DNA of 64,000 nt from Alphaproteobacteria bacterium (GCA_004292675.1 RDXO01000016.1:1-64000), one strand, 5' to 3'. Numbered from the stretch's first letter, positions 49,276-59,474 are shown. Notes: generated by a model not told the origin, from the sequence alone. Translations and numbers: made by a program.

Positions 49276-49306
49276 TATAGTCATTCCAATTAATTTTTTG
49301 ACTATA
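49276..49306. repeat. TATAGTC palindrome, copy 2
   Basis: TATAGTCA (49276-49283) is mirrored by TGACTATA (49299-49306). It is a shorter relative of the palindrome at 21944-21994 and directly adjoins copy B of the two-hairpin repeat, whose left half it seems to have replaced. It lies about 60-90 bases upstream of the DUF350 gene. Confidence 0.6.
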
Positions 49307-49314
49307 GTGCTTTA

Positions 49315-49370
49315 CGCAGGAATCCAGTAACGCCAGTATGTTATGGATGCCTGCCTACGCAGGCATGACG
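49315..49370 (+). repeat. 70-bp two-hairpin repeat, copy B (left end truncated)
   Basis: Only the right arm of the first hairpin remains (CGCAGGAATCCAG), followed by the variable centre and the full second hairpin GCCTGCCTACGCAGGC with CATGACG. Orientation is the same as copies A and D. Confidence 0.75.
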
Positions 49371-49411
49371 AGAGCGGCAATTATTTGGAGGCACTATGCC
49401 CCACCATAAAG

Positions 49412-49456
49412 AAAAACCCACCTACTTTATAGAATAAAGTGAGTGGGCTTTTCTTG
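49412..49456 (-). terminator. Intrinsic terminator after the 172-residue gene
   Basis: On the minus strand AAGAAAAGCCCACTCACTTT pairs with AAAGTAGGTGGGTTTTTCTT around a small loop, ending in a T-rich run. It lies right at the 3' end of the minus-strand gene ending at 49460 and is the clearest rho-independent terminator in the window. The flanking A and T runs make it usable in both directions. Confidence 0.85.
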
Positions 49457-49459
49457 TCA

Positions 49460-49978
49460 TTAGCGAAGGTTCAACTTCTCTTGCAAGCACTCATGTGCTT
49501 GTATGATGGTTTGATTTACAACGAATCTATCACCAGAATTTGCTGGGGATAGAGGGGTCATATCGGAACTTTTGTGTGCGGTGAAAACATCCCCCGCAAT
49601 TCTGATAACAACACCCGTTTCCGAATGCCGCATACCCAGAGGTTGCATTTCCCGCGTGCCATCGAACAGAGCGATGGTGCTTGAAATTCCAAGCCCATTC
49701 TCCGTTTCTTGCTCACAAAGAAAACCGTCAGAGGTTTTCATTATAAGCCATCGACTGTTAGACTTCTTGTTTGGCACAAGATCTTTTGATCCTTTGTACC
49801 GTACTAAAGTATCCGCGACTTTTTGCAACCGTACACCAACATTCCACTGCATGACAGGGGATGGGGATGGGGACGCTGTCACAGACACTGATTCATTTCC
49901 TTTTAAGGAAAAAAAAGCCATTGCCGTAACAAGCGCAGCAAAAAGACCAACCGTTACCGAACGTTTAAGCTGTGCCAT
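49460..49978 (-). CDS. Hypothetical exported or membrane-anchored protein
   Basis: 172 residues. A hydrophobic N-terminal segment (about 9-25, VGLFAALVTAMAFFSLK) is followed by a Ser/Pro linker and a globular domain of ~125 residues with two cysteines that could pair. I do not recognise the family. It stands alone between a terminator and a 188-base gap (49979-50166) in which I see only AT-rich DNA with a small ATG-CAT-type palindrome near 50103-50145. Confidence 0.7.
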   Translation of the reverse strand: MAQLKRSVTVGLFAALVTAMAFFSLKGNESVSVTASPSPSPVMQWNVGVRLQKVADTLVRYKGSKDLVPNKKSNSRWLIMKTSDGFLCEQETENGLGISSTIALFDGTREMQPLGMRHSETGVVIRIAGDVFTAHKSSDMTPLSPANSGDRFVVNQTIIQAHECLQEKLNLR

Positions 49979-50166
49979 GATTCAGAAATTTCCAAAACGA
50001 AACAACAAAGAACCACACATCCAAAAATGGTGCGGGTTTAATGAAAACTCGATGCTAGGTGCATCAAATCAAGATATGCCGATTTTTGATAAACAAAAAA
50101 ACATGCATATAAGGATCATATGTATGATACATGCACATCCCCTTAAAAGTCAAGCACAATCCTCTC

Positions 50167-50838
50167 TTAAGCGACACCAAAAATTTTATGTAATTGCATT
50201 CCAAGCACATATCCGCCCTTGCGCGCTAGGGCAACCGTATGTACAAAATTTTGGGCATTTTTGTGATCATCATATTCATCCATGGGCTGCACATAGATAG
50301 GAAGTGCGCGCCCCAATGATGATTGCCCCACCTCAGGCACGCCAGAGTAAGCAGGATTAGTCGCGGAGATGATAAACTTCAAGGCAGTGCAACGCTCTAA
50401 AAGATCATGCCGAATCATCCCATATGTTCCAGAGGGTGCTTTGGGTGAACATATAATATGCACTTCAGATGGCAATGGTCGAAAGAGCGTGCCATTTGTT
50501 TCAATCTGCACTGTCATGCCTGCATCTAACAATGCACGACATAATGGTTCAATCGGCTGACGTAGTGGTTCGCCCCCTGAAATCACCACCAATGGAGCAA
50601 TCATCTTCTGCGCAAGTGCGTGGATGCGGATCATAATCTGTTCCAGTGCCATCGCGTGATAGGATTCAAACTCCGTATCACAGAAGGCACATGCTAAATT
50701 GCACCCCCCTAAACGGATGAATACGGCATTACGCCCCGTGAACGGTCCTTCTCCTTGAAAAGTTGGAAATATTTCTTGTACATCTAACATAGTACCATCA
50801 CCGTGGATGGGTGGTCTTTTGGGGTTGCTTCCGAACAT
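50167..50838 (-). CDS. queE: 7-carboxy-7-deazaguanine synthase
   Basis: 223 residues, radical SAM enzyme of the queuosine pathway. The FQGEGPFTGRNAVFIRLGG segment leads into the cluster motif CNLACAFCDTEFES, and SGGEPL follows. QueE turns 6-carboxytetrahydropterin into the 7-deazaguanine core. ATG 50838 is chosen because the start MFGSNPKRP...GDG matches long-form QueE proteins; a shorter start at 50790 is the alternative, and neither has a strong ribosome site. No other queuosine genes are in the window. Confidence 0.93.
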   Translation of the reverse strand: MFGSNPKRPPIHGDGTMLDVQEIFPTFQGEGPFTGRNAVFIRLGGCNLACAFCDTEFESYHAMALEQIMIRIHALAQKMIAPLVVISGGEPLRQPIEPLCRALLDAGMTVQIETNGTLFRPLPSEVHIICSPKAPSGTYGMIRHDLLERCTALKFIISATNPAYSGVPEVGQSSLGRALPIYVQPMDEYDDHKNAQNFVHTVALARKGGYVLGMQLHKIFGVA

Positions 50839-50992
50839 AAGATTCGCTAATGTGTGTGAGGTTATTAGATTGACTATAGCAGAGTCGCATGACAATTCTA
50901 TGATAAAATAATGACAATGGTATGAATCTATACTCATCACACATGAAGATGCGTAGTATCAACATGTGGAAAAGATGAGTATTTCTAATAAG

Positions 50993-51047
50993 ATATACCC
51001 TTAATTTCATTTCAATGACTCAACTCCTTGAAATGAAATGGGTATAT
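50993..51047. promoter_or_regulatory. Strong stem-loop between queE and the GNAT gene
   Basis: ATTTCATTTCAA (51004-51015) pairs perfectly with TTGAAATGAAAT (51028-51039) around a 12-base loop, and outside it ATATACCC (50993-51000) pairs with GGGTATAT (51040-51047) across a 3-base bulge. No T-run follows on either strand, so it is not a standard terminator. It ends 38 bases before the GNAT start, where it could be an operator or an mRNA leader structure. Confidence 0.6.
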
Positions 51048-51085
51048 GTGTCAACACAAAGAACTTTAGAACAAAGGGTACAGCG

Positions 51086-51484
51086 ATGATGATCACATAC
51101 CAAAAAAATTGTTCACTCACTACCGATGATATTATTCGCGTATTTCACACATCAGGCATCAAACGCCCTATTGACGATCATGATCGCATCACGACGATGT
51201 TTGCACATGCTAATTTAGTGATTTCTGCATGGCATGATGCACGGCTGATTGGTATAGCGCGCGCTTTAACGGATTACAGCTATTGTTGTTATCTATCTGA
51301 TTTAGCAGTAGATAAAGAATATCACCATCAAGGCGTTGGATCAGAATTGATCGCGCATGTGCGACAAAACATATCTGAGCAAACATCATTACTCTTGGTT
51401 TCCGCTCCTTCAGCGATAGACTATTATCCCAAAGTTGGCTTTTCACCGCTAGAACATGGATTTATTATCAAACGATTAGCTTGA
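51086..51484 (+). CDS. GNAT-family N-acetyltransferase
   Basis: 132 residues. The acetyl-CoA pyrophosphate loop appears as DKEYHHQGVGSELI (Q-x-x-G-x-G pattern) after the strand CYLSDLAVD, and the C-terminus YYPKVGFSPLEHGFII is typical of small GNATs. The substrate is not predictable. ATG 51086 has AAAGGG 7 bases upstream. A stem-loop lies just before the gene. Confidence 0.88.
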   Translation: MMITYQKNCSLTTDDIIRVFHTSGIKRPIDDHDRITTMFAHANLVISAWHDARLIGIARALTDYSYCCYLSDLAVDKEYHHQGVGSELIAHVRQNISEQTSLLLVSAPSAIDYYPKVGFSPLEHGFIIKRLA

Positions 51485-51510
51485 CTAAATACATAATTAT
51501 TGCGTATTCT
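51481..51510 (+). promoter_or_regulatory. Candidate metZ promoter
   Basis: TTGACT (51481-51486) and TATTCT (51505-51510) with 18 bases between; the -35 matches five of six consensus bases. It overlaps the stop codon of the GNAT gene and would give a leader of about 48 bases. Confidence 0.4.
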
Positions 51511-51564
51511 TTGCAGCTTGGTACTTTGTCTCACACAGCAAAAACATAATAACGGAATAAATCT

Positions 51565-52770
51565 ATGGTGAAACGCAACGCAGATAATAAAACACTAGCA
51601 CAATCGTGGCATCCTGAAACCGTGCAAGTGCGCGGTGGCACAAAGCGTAGTGAATTTGGTGAAACATCCGAAGCCATCTTCCTCAATTCGGGCTTTTGTT
51701 ATGATAATGCCGAAATTGCTGAAAGCCGTTTCAATGGTGAAGCCCCTGGCTATGTCTATTCGCGCTACCTCAACCCAACGCTTGATATGCTAGAGCAACG
51801 CTTAGTGCTGATGGAAGAAGGAGCGGAGGCTTGTTGCGTGATGGGCAGTGGTATGGCGGCGGTGTTTGCTAGCCTCATGAGCCATCTGCGTGCAGGCGAT
51901 CATATCATCGCGCATCGTGTGCTTTTTGGATCATGCCATTATATCCTTGCGGAGATATGCCCGCGCTTTGGTATGGAAGTTAGTTTTATTGACGGCACGC
52001 AACCAAACGCGTGGGAAGCAGCGATGCGCCCCAATACCAAGGCAGTGTTCATTGAAACACCTGCCAATCCCACCCTTGATGTGTTGGATATTGCCCATAT
52101 TGCAGGCATCTGCAACGCGCATAAGGTGATGCTTATTGTCGATAATATCTTAGCAGGTAACGGCGCGCAAGCTCCGCTTCTGCTCGGTGCTGATGTGGTT
52201 GTCTATTCCACAACCAAGCATATGGACGGACAAGGGCGCACGCTTGGTGGTGCGATTCTTGGAAGCGAGTCCTTTATCAAAGAAACTGTCTTGCCATTTC
52301 ATCGTCATACAGGACCTGCCCTTAGCCCCTTCAATGCATGGGTGGTGTTGAAAAGTTTGGAAACCTACAGCTTACGCATGGCACGTCATCAAAGCAATGC
52401 CCTTGCCGTAGCCAATGCCCTTGAAGCGCACCCACATGTCGCACAAGTGCATTATCCCCTTCTGCCAAGCCATCCGCATTATGACGTAGCGCGCAAGCAA
52501 ATGAACGGCGGTGGCAACATGATTGCGTTTAGTGTGCAGGGGGGGAAAAAAGCTGCATTTTCACTCATGAATAACCTGCAACTGATTGATATATCCAATA
52601 ATTTAGGGGATTCTAAAAGTCTTATCACTCATCCCGCTACCACCACCCACGCGACCCTCACCACAGAAGCACAAGAAGCTATTGGGATAGGGGCGGGCAT
52701 GATGCGCTTATCGGTTGGCTTAGAACATGTGGATGATCTGATTGCGGATTTAATAAATGCTTTGCGTTAA
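51565..52770 (+). CDS. metZ: O-succinylhomoserine sulfhydrylase
   Basis: 401 residues of the Cys/Met PLP-enzyme family. The PLP lysine is K218 in YSTTKHMDGQGR, with SGMAAV at 95-100 and the DN of LIVDNI holding the ring nitrogen. Sequence style (TVQVRGGTKRSEFGETSEAIF start) matches MetZ, which makes homocysteine directly from O-succinylhomoserine and sulfide. The segment after VDN, usually TFATP, reads ILAGN here. MetB or MetC-type activity cannot be fully excluded. Homocysteine also arises from AhcY at 44473. Confidence 0.92.
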   Translation: MVKRNADNKTLAQSWHPETVQVRGGTKRSEFGETSEAIFLNSGFCYDNAEIAESRFNGEAPGYVYSRYLNPTLDMLEQRLVLMEEGAEACCVMGSGMAAVFASLMSHLRAGDHIIAHRVLFGSCHYILAEICPRFGMEVSFIDGTQPNAWEAAMRPNTKAVFIETPANPTLDVLDIAHIAGICNAHKVMLIVDNILAGNGAQAPLLLGADVVVYSTTKHMDGQGRTLGGAILGSESFIKETVLPFHRHTGPALSPFNAWVVLKSLETYSLRMARHQSNALAVANALEAHPHVAQVHYPLLPSHPHYDVARKQMNGGGNMIAFSVQGGKKAAFSLMNNLQLIDISNNLGDSKSLITHPATTTHATLTTEAQEAIGIGAGMMRLSVGLEHVDDLIADLINALR

Positions 52771-52814
52771 AATCCCCTATTGTGTGATATGAAAAAATAG
52801 TGTATGCAGAAATT

Positions 52815-53825
52815 ATGAGAACGTTATTTATTTTTTCTTTGCTTGCCCTCACCTCACTCACAGGATGTTTACAAAAGCATCGTGCGCAAGTTGATATTCG
52901 GGAAGGACTCCGTCAGGATCGCTATGGCAATCATTATGATATGAATGGCAATCAGATTCCGCGCTATAGCAACCAATATCGCGCTCCGATGCCTCCGTCG
53001 CAAGATGCGAAATATATTCATGATGATTATCAGACCTATGGCATTGAAGCTCCCGTTGCACCTATTGGTGCGTCTGATTTACCGCCCATCACCAATGATC
53101 CGATAAACACACCAGCACCTACGCCTTCCACCGTTGCGTCTGTTACCACATCAGAAACAACCGTCGATCCGATGATTGCCCAACGCCTTGCTGAGGAGCA
53201 GAAATTCGCGCAGGTTACTCCTAATAATCCCAAGCCTACTACTTCTCCTTTTGCAACGAAATCGGCACCGCCTACGCCTAAAGTGCCAAGCGCTGCCCTC
53301 GATCAGCAATTATTGCCTAAAGGGTTTGTAGAGCCAACACCACCTGCGCCCCCTGCTGCTGTGACTGCACCCATCCAAGAGCCTGCTCCGCTGCAAGCCG
53401 CTGAGGATAAAAGCGCGCAACAAAAAGAACAGCAACAAATTGCAGCCATGCAAAAAATGAGTGCTGCCCCATCCTTCACCTTGCCTGTGCGTGGTGAGAT
53501 TATCAAAAACTTTGCGCAAACGGGTAAACAAGGTATTGCGATTGCAGGGCGCAATGGTGAGCCTGTGCGCGCCTCAGCACAAGGGAAAGTGTTGCATGTT
53601 GGTAATGTTGATGAATTTGGAACAGTGGTAATTATCCAACATGCCAACGGGCTACTTACCACCTATGGTCATTTAGGTGACACAGTGGTAGCAAAAGGTC
53701 AAGACCTTAATCAAGGTAGCCTGATCGGGTTTGTTGGAAAAACGGGCAATGTCTCTGCACCGCAGCTACATTTTTCTATCCGCGAAGGTACTAAAGCTGT
53801 CGATCCATCCGCGTGGATACGATAA
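52815..53825 (+). CDS. LytM/M23-domain lipoprotein, probably non-catalytic
   Basis: 336 residues from ATG 52815. A lipoprotein signal ends in the lipobox LTGC; a long Pro/Ala/Thr-rich linker leads to a C-terminal LytM domain (about 240-336) with GEPVRASAQGKVLHVG, YGHLGDTVVAKGQ and LHFSIREG. The zinc ligands of active M23 enzymes are changed: the HxGxD region reads KQGIAIAG and HLH reads QLH. Domains altered like this act as activators of murein amidases (NlpD, EnvC), so an NlpD-type division role is likely. No LysM repeat is visible. Confidence 0.87.
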   Translation: MRTLFIFSLLALTSLTGCLQKHRAQVDIREGLRQDRYGNHYDMNGNQIPRYSNQYRAPMPPSQDAKYIHDDYQTYGIEAPVAPIGASDLPPITNDPINTPAPTPSTVASVTTSETTVDPMIAQRLAEEQKFAQVTPNNPKPTTSPFATKSAPPTPKVPSAALDQQLLPKGFVEPTPPAPPAAVTAPIQEPAPLQAAEDKSAQQKEQQQIAAMQKMSAAPSFTLPVRGEIIKNFAQTGKQGIAIAGRNGEPVRASAQGKVLHVGNVDEFGTVVIIQHANGLLTTYGHLGDTVVAKGQDLNQGSLIGFVGKTGNVSAPQLHFSIREGTKAVDPSAWIR

Positions 53826-53836
53826 CGATAAAAATA

Positions 53837-53909
53837 GTCATGCCTGCGTAGGCAGGCATCCATAAAATATTGTTGTTGCTGGATTCCTGCCTTGCGCCAA
53901 GAATGACGA
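53837..53909 (-). repeat. 70-bp two-hairpin repeat, copy C (inverted)
   Basis: Same element as copies A, B and D but in the opposite orientation: GCCTGCGTAGGC hairpin, the variable centre, then CTGGATTCCTGCC and AATGACGA. It starts 12 bases after the LytM gene. Confidence 0.82.
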
Positions 53910-53913
53910 AGAA

Positions 53914-54101
53914 GATATACCGCTTATTCGCATTCATATGCTACGCATCTTCATCTGCGAGCGGTTGCACTTAATGAGATATACCGCTTATTCGCATTCA
54001 TATGCTACGCATCTTCATCTGCGAGCGGTTGCACTTAATGAGATATACCGCTTATTCGCATTCATCTGCTACGCATCCTCATCTGCGAGCGGTATATTAT
54101 C
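53914..54101. repeat. Three-copy 64-bp tandem repeat built from a gene end
   Basis: Units start at 53914, 53978 and 54042 (period exactly 64). The first two look identical; the third differs at a few positions and includes the last codons and stop of the minus-strand kinase gene ending at 54069. Each unit contains a potential hairpin (ACCGCT with AGCGGT plus inner CGCA/TGCG pairing). The extra copies thus repeat the gene's tail, with PLADEDA-stop readable again in them. Confidence 0.9.
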
Positions 54102-56003
54102 CATTGCTTCTATCAAAATGTTCTTTGAAAAACGCAAGAAAATCTTATGCATGTCATTCTTGCTTGATGCAATCGCCACTTCTCCTTGATAAAGGGAAGC
54201 AAGCATACGGGCAAGCGCAAAGCATATAGTTTCATGTACCACGCGTGATGTAATGACAGGCAACGCAGCACGCGATGCGGATAGATCGGCGGGTTTAGAT
54301 GCCCCAAAATCCTGTGTTGAGAGTAAATGATGCGCATCATATTTGATTTCAATCACTAATTCTTTGGAAATCTGCTTATTAAACTCAATATGTGCAGAAA
54401 TCTCTATCGATGTTCCTTGCACAATATGCGATGCTGCGCCGCATAATATATTCACCAGCATATGAAGAAAACGATCCTCATCCACCAACACAGAAGGCAT
54501 GAATTCATCAGAATGTATTTTTACATTCACATGGCGAAATGCAGGGATTTCATGAAATTGACGCACCGCACGATGCAGCGCAAAATTCACATGCACCACA
54601 GTTTCACGTAAAATCAATGAATTATATTCTGTTCTCGCAATGAATTTTATATCTTCCAGCATCTGATTCAGATGATATACACCCACAGAAATTTCATTGA
54701 CTTGCTCAACATAAGCAGGCGTTCGATGCTCATAGTCGAGCATTTCAAGAATCGATTGATGTACCCTCGCTAAAGGCTTTTGTATATCGTGCATCGTCGT
54801 ATAAAGAAAATCACTACGCGCACGTGTGAGCAATTCTACCGTTTCCTTTGTGCGACCAAGATATTGATTTTTAAGTTTCAACTCATGGGAAACACGTTTT
54901 TGCTCTTCAATACACGCGCTTAATTTGCTTATGTGGTTACCTAATTGTTCAATTTCCAGCGACCCACCTCGTGGCATATAAGAGGGGCTTTTGCCTGAAA
55001 TGATATTTTTGGCAACCTCCGATAGATGTTCAATAGGATAGATTAGGCGCGTGCGAATCAGCCATAATAAGATGAATAAAAATCCTGCTAGCACCAAAAT
55101 TTGCATCATGCGCGCTTTGAGTAAGGAGATGATTTCATCATTGAAATATTGATGATCATAGGTGATACAAAAGAGGTAGGGGTAATATTGCGATTTTTGA
55201 TAAAGAGCAAAAGACAGATTCCTACGCATAATAGAAGGCATCGACAAAATTTCAGAATCTGATGATTGTTCTGCTGCTTTATAAAATTTGGCAAGAATAT
55301 CTTCATTAAGCGGAACAATGCTATCATCGCTTTGTGCGCTGTCCGTCACAAACGTCAACGTATTCGTGTACATCGCAAAATTCACGCCATTTTTTTGTAT
55401 GGAAGACTGCATTTTATGCGTTAATTCTTGAATATCAAACGTCACCGTAAGCACGCCAATAAATGTACCTTGTATATCGGTGATCCCTAAGCTAATCGGA
55501 AGAAACCATTGCTCCCCCTGCATCCCTTGTATTGGACGACCAATATGGGCGCGCCATGGTGCTGTCAATGCTTTTTTGATATGATCGCGATCTGCCACCG
55601 TATAAGGCACATCCAAAACACCATATTTACTGGTATTGATCACATTCAAATCAGCATTGACCCACATCAATTCATAAAAGGGATTATCCTTGCCACCCGC
55701 ATGAAATGATCCTAAAAGAGTCGCCATCTTTTGGGGATTATGAGTATAATCATCATGCACTAATTGACGCGCTAACGATTCCAGCACATAAGAGGCAAAA
55801 TTCGTTTCCGTATGAAAGGTACGATCAATACGATGATGCTCTTCTTTTAAGCTATTGACCGTTTCATGAGCATAATAATCATGGGTTTTATACGCAACAG
55901 CGCAACCAACAAAAACTAAGACCACAAAAATGATCAAAAACATGAAGATAAAATCACGTATAATGGTTGCTTTTTTTGGATAAGGATACATAAGCCCTAT
56001 CAT
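54069..56003 (-). CDS. Cache-type membrane histidine kinase, divergent ATPase domain
   Basis: 644 residues. A membrane helix (about 16-36) leads to a periplasmic Cache-like sensor domain (about 50-300), a second helix (about 310-325), a HAMP segment, and a DHp region with H405 in TTMHDIQKPL. The ATPase part keeps an N-box-like DEDRFLHMLVNILCG, but clear G1 and G2 glycine boxes are not seen, so phosphorylation by itself is doubtful. ATG 56003 has AAGGG upstream; ATG 55991 is an alternative. No response regulator gene is adjacent. The 3' end is copied in the 64-bp tandem repeats. Confidence 0.83.
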   Translation of the reverse strand: MIGLMYPYPKKATIIRDFIFMFLIIFVVLVFVGCAVAYKTHDYYAHETVNSLKEEHHRIDRTFHTETNFASYVLESLARQLVHDDYTHNPQKMATLLGSFHAGGKDNPFYELMWVNADLNVINTSKYGVLDVPYTVADRDHIKKALTAPWRAHIGRPIQGMQGEQWFLPISLGITDIQGTFIGVLTVTFDIQELTHKMQSSIQKNGVNFAMYTNTLTFVTDSAQSDDSIVPLNEDILAKFYKAAEQSSDSEILSMPSIMRRNLSFALYQKSQYYPYLFCITYDHQYFNDEIISLLKARMMQILVLAGFLFILLWLIRTRLIYPIEHLSEVAKNIISGKSPSYMPRGGSLEIEQLGNHISKLSACIEEQKRVSHELKLKNQYLGRTKETVELLTRARSDFLYTTMHDIQKPLARVHQSILEMLDYEHRTPAYVEQVNEISVGVYHLNQMLEDIKFIARTEYNSLILRETVVHVNFALHRAVRQFHEIPAFRHVNVKIHSDEFMPSVLVDEDRFLHMLVNILCGAASHIVQGTSIEISAHIEFNKQISKELVIEIKYDAHHLLSTQDFGASKPADLSASRAALPVITSRVVHETICFALARMLASLYQGEVAIASSKNDMHKIFLRFSKNILIEAMDNIPLADEDA

Positions 56004-56111
56004 AGCCACCCTTGCATGAAGATTAATAGTATAAAATGAAGATAAAAATAATTTTTTTGTGATATTATGATAAAAGGGTGCAAAGATACATCGAACAATA
56101 CGGGGTTTTTC

Positions 56112-56357
56112 ATGTCTATCTACGAATTTATTGGCTATACGGGAACTATGATTCTTGTGATTTGCTATCTTCTTATGCAATCTGGTCGCTGGGATCCCCA
56201 AGAACTACGCGTCCCGTTATGCAATGGGATTGGTGCATCATTCATCTTAGTATCACTCTATGAACAACCTAACATGCCTTCTATTGTCATAGAACTCATT
56301 TGGATGAGCATCAGCATCTATGGGATTATTCGCTGCATACGCAAGAAACGTCAATAG
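56112..56357 (+). CDS. Small CBU_0592-like membrane protein
   Basis: 81 residues with three transmembrane helices (about 5-22, 40-54, 58-76). The spacing and the ending L-I-W-M-S-I-S-I-Y-G-I-I-R resemble small membrane proteins of the CBU_0592-like family of unknown function. It diverges from the histidine kinase gene (108 bases between starts), so the two could share regulation. ATG 56112 is preferred over the longer in-frame start at 56067. Confidence 0.7.
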   Translation: MSIYEFIGYTGTMILVICYLLMQSGRWDPQELRVPLCNGIGASFILVSLYEQPNMPSIVIELIWMSISIYGIIRCIRKKRQ

Positions 56358-56407
56358 CATTAAGAACCTATCTGAGAATTTTTGATAACCCATAAAACCA
56401 ACGAATT

Positions 56408-56478
56408 CGTTATTCCTGCGTAGGCAGGAATCCAGCAATAACAACAGTTTATTAATACCTACCTTCGTAGGCATGACA
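56408..56478 (+). repeat. 70-bp two-hairpin repeat, copy D
   Basis: Same orientation as A: CGTTATTCCTGCGTAGGCAG hairpin, GGAATCCAG, a variable centre, then CCTACCTTCGTAGG and CATGACA. It lies in the 243-base gap between the small membrane protein and thiC. No thiamine-pyrophosphate riboswitch was recognised in that gap. Confidence 0.82.
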
Positions 56479-56576
56479 AGAATTGGGAGTTCTGCAGAGG
56501 TCTCTATCTATATAAATTTTTGATCATAGTTGCATATTCCTCTTGCGTTGTGAGATAAGGCACGTCATATTCATGA

Positions 56577-58502
<1,926 letters not shown>

Positions 58503-58504
58503 TC

Positions 58505-59428
58505 ATGGGCATTCGCAGGATACGCTCTTGGATTGAACATCATTTTACCTTGATTCTTTTTTTGGGGCTAATGTTTGGTCTGAGCGTACCTGCAATGCAG
58601 TATTGCCCGCCTGAAGTGCCGCTTGCTTTTGTATCCATTGTCATGTTTTTGTCGTGTAGCAAAATACGCCTACATGATATGCGATCTATTGCATGGGGCT
58701 GGGGCGTAGTACTTTATATAAGTCGCTTTTTGCTCCTTCCCGCCTGTTTATTCTGGATCAGCAACATCCTTGCACCCGATTATGCTCTGGGTGTATTGCT
58801 GATTGCACTCATGCCTGTGGGCGTGTCTGCAGCAGGACTTGCTGGAATGGTGGGCGCATCGGTAGCGTTAGTGTTATGCGCCACAGTGATCACTAGCCTT
58901 CTTACTCCCATCATCGTTCCCTTTATGGTGGAACTACTGGGCAACCAACATATGGATATTGATCCTTATGCGATGTTCAGCACCATTGCTCTAAGCATTA
59001 TACTTCCCACGACATCCTATTTTGGAGTGGCTCGCCATCATGCCCGTGCGCGTGCATGGATTACATCCCACACCTCATGGCTTACCCCACTGCTTATGGC
59101 AGGCATGGGGGCAAGTGTAGTAGGGATGCAGCGTGGCTTTATCCTAGATAATCTCCCGCTTTTATTCGATGCCTTCCTATTAGCAAGCGCACTTTATGCA
59201 CTGCTCTTTGTAGTGGGCTGGTGTGCAGGAAAACATCGCTCCGTCATGTTAAGCAAAAGCCTTGCTCTGTGTTCTGGTTCAAACAACATCGCTCTTGCTG
59301 CGGCTATCGCTGCTATGTATTTTCCCCCTTCTGTCGTGCTGTTCACTGTTGTCGGTGATGTCGTCTGGGTATGCGCGGTTGGTCTATTCAAACGCTGGGC
59401 AGATCGGCTTTATAGCGCGTCACGATAG
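58505..59428 (+). CDS. BASS-family (bile acid:sodium symporter-like) transporter
   Basis: 307 residues, nine or ten transmembrane helices. The pattern MPVGVSAAGLAGMVGASVALVL and the later CSGSNNIALAAAIA is typical of the BASS superfamily, where such motifs form sodium sites. It starts 2 bases after thiC, so it is translated with it, suggesting a thiamine-related substrate (for instance a pyrimidine precursor); that is inference only, since BASS members also carry pantoate, pyruvate and bile acids. Its stop codon lies inside the palindrome at 59411-59474. Confidence 0.85.
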   Translation: MGIRRIRSWIEHHFTLILFLGLMFGLSVPAMQYCPPEVPLAFVSIVMFLSCSKIRLHDMRSIAWGWGVVLYISRFLLLPACLFWISNILAPDYALGVLLIALMPVGVSAAGLAGMVGASVALVLCATVITSLLTPIIVPFMVELLGNQHMDIDPYAMFSTIALSIILPTTSYFGVARHHARARAWITSHTSWLTPLLMAGMGASVVGMQRGFILDNLPLLFDAFLLASALYALLFVVGWCAGKHRSVMLSKSLALCSGSNNIALAAAIAAMYFPPSVVLFTVVGDVVWVCAVGLFKRWADRLYSASR

Positions 59429-59474
59429 GTTAGTTACGTTTATATAAGCGTACCTATCGTGAGTTCGCGCTATA
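59411..59474. repeat. 64-bp palindrome over the transporter stop codon
   Basis: TATAGCGCG...ACGATAGGT (59411-59430) mirrors ACCTATCGT...CGCGCTATA (59452-59474), and the centre (TACG...TTATATAA...CGTA) pairs as well, so nearly all 64 bases fit one hairpin. It contains the stop codon of the upstream gene. An extra half site GATAGCGCGTCACGA occurs at 59484-59498. It probably ends transcription between the convergent transporter and coaD genes, although no T-run is present. Confidence 0.78.

Noticed and set aside
49572-50300. Plus-strand open frame of 242 codons
   Set aside because: It lies opposite the 172-residue exported protein gene and queE, has no ribosome site and no recognisable composition; the minus-strand genes explain the DNA better.
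53914-54101. Possible CRISPR array
   Set aside because: The units are contiguous 64-bp tandem copies without unique spacers, and no cas gene is near.
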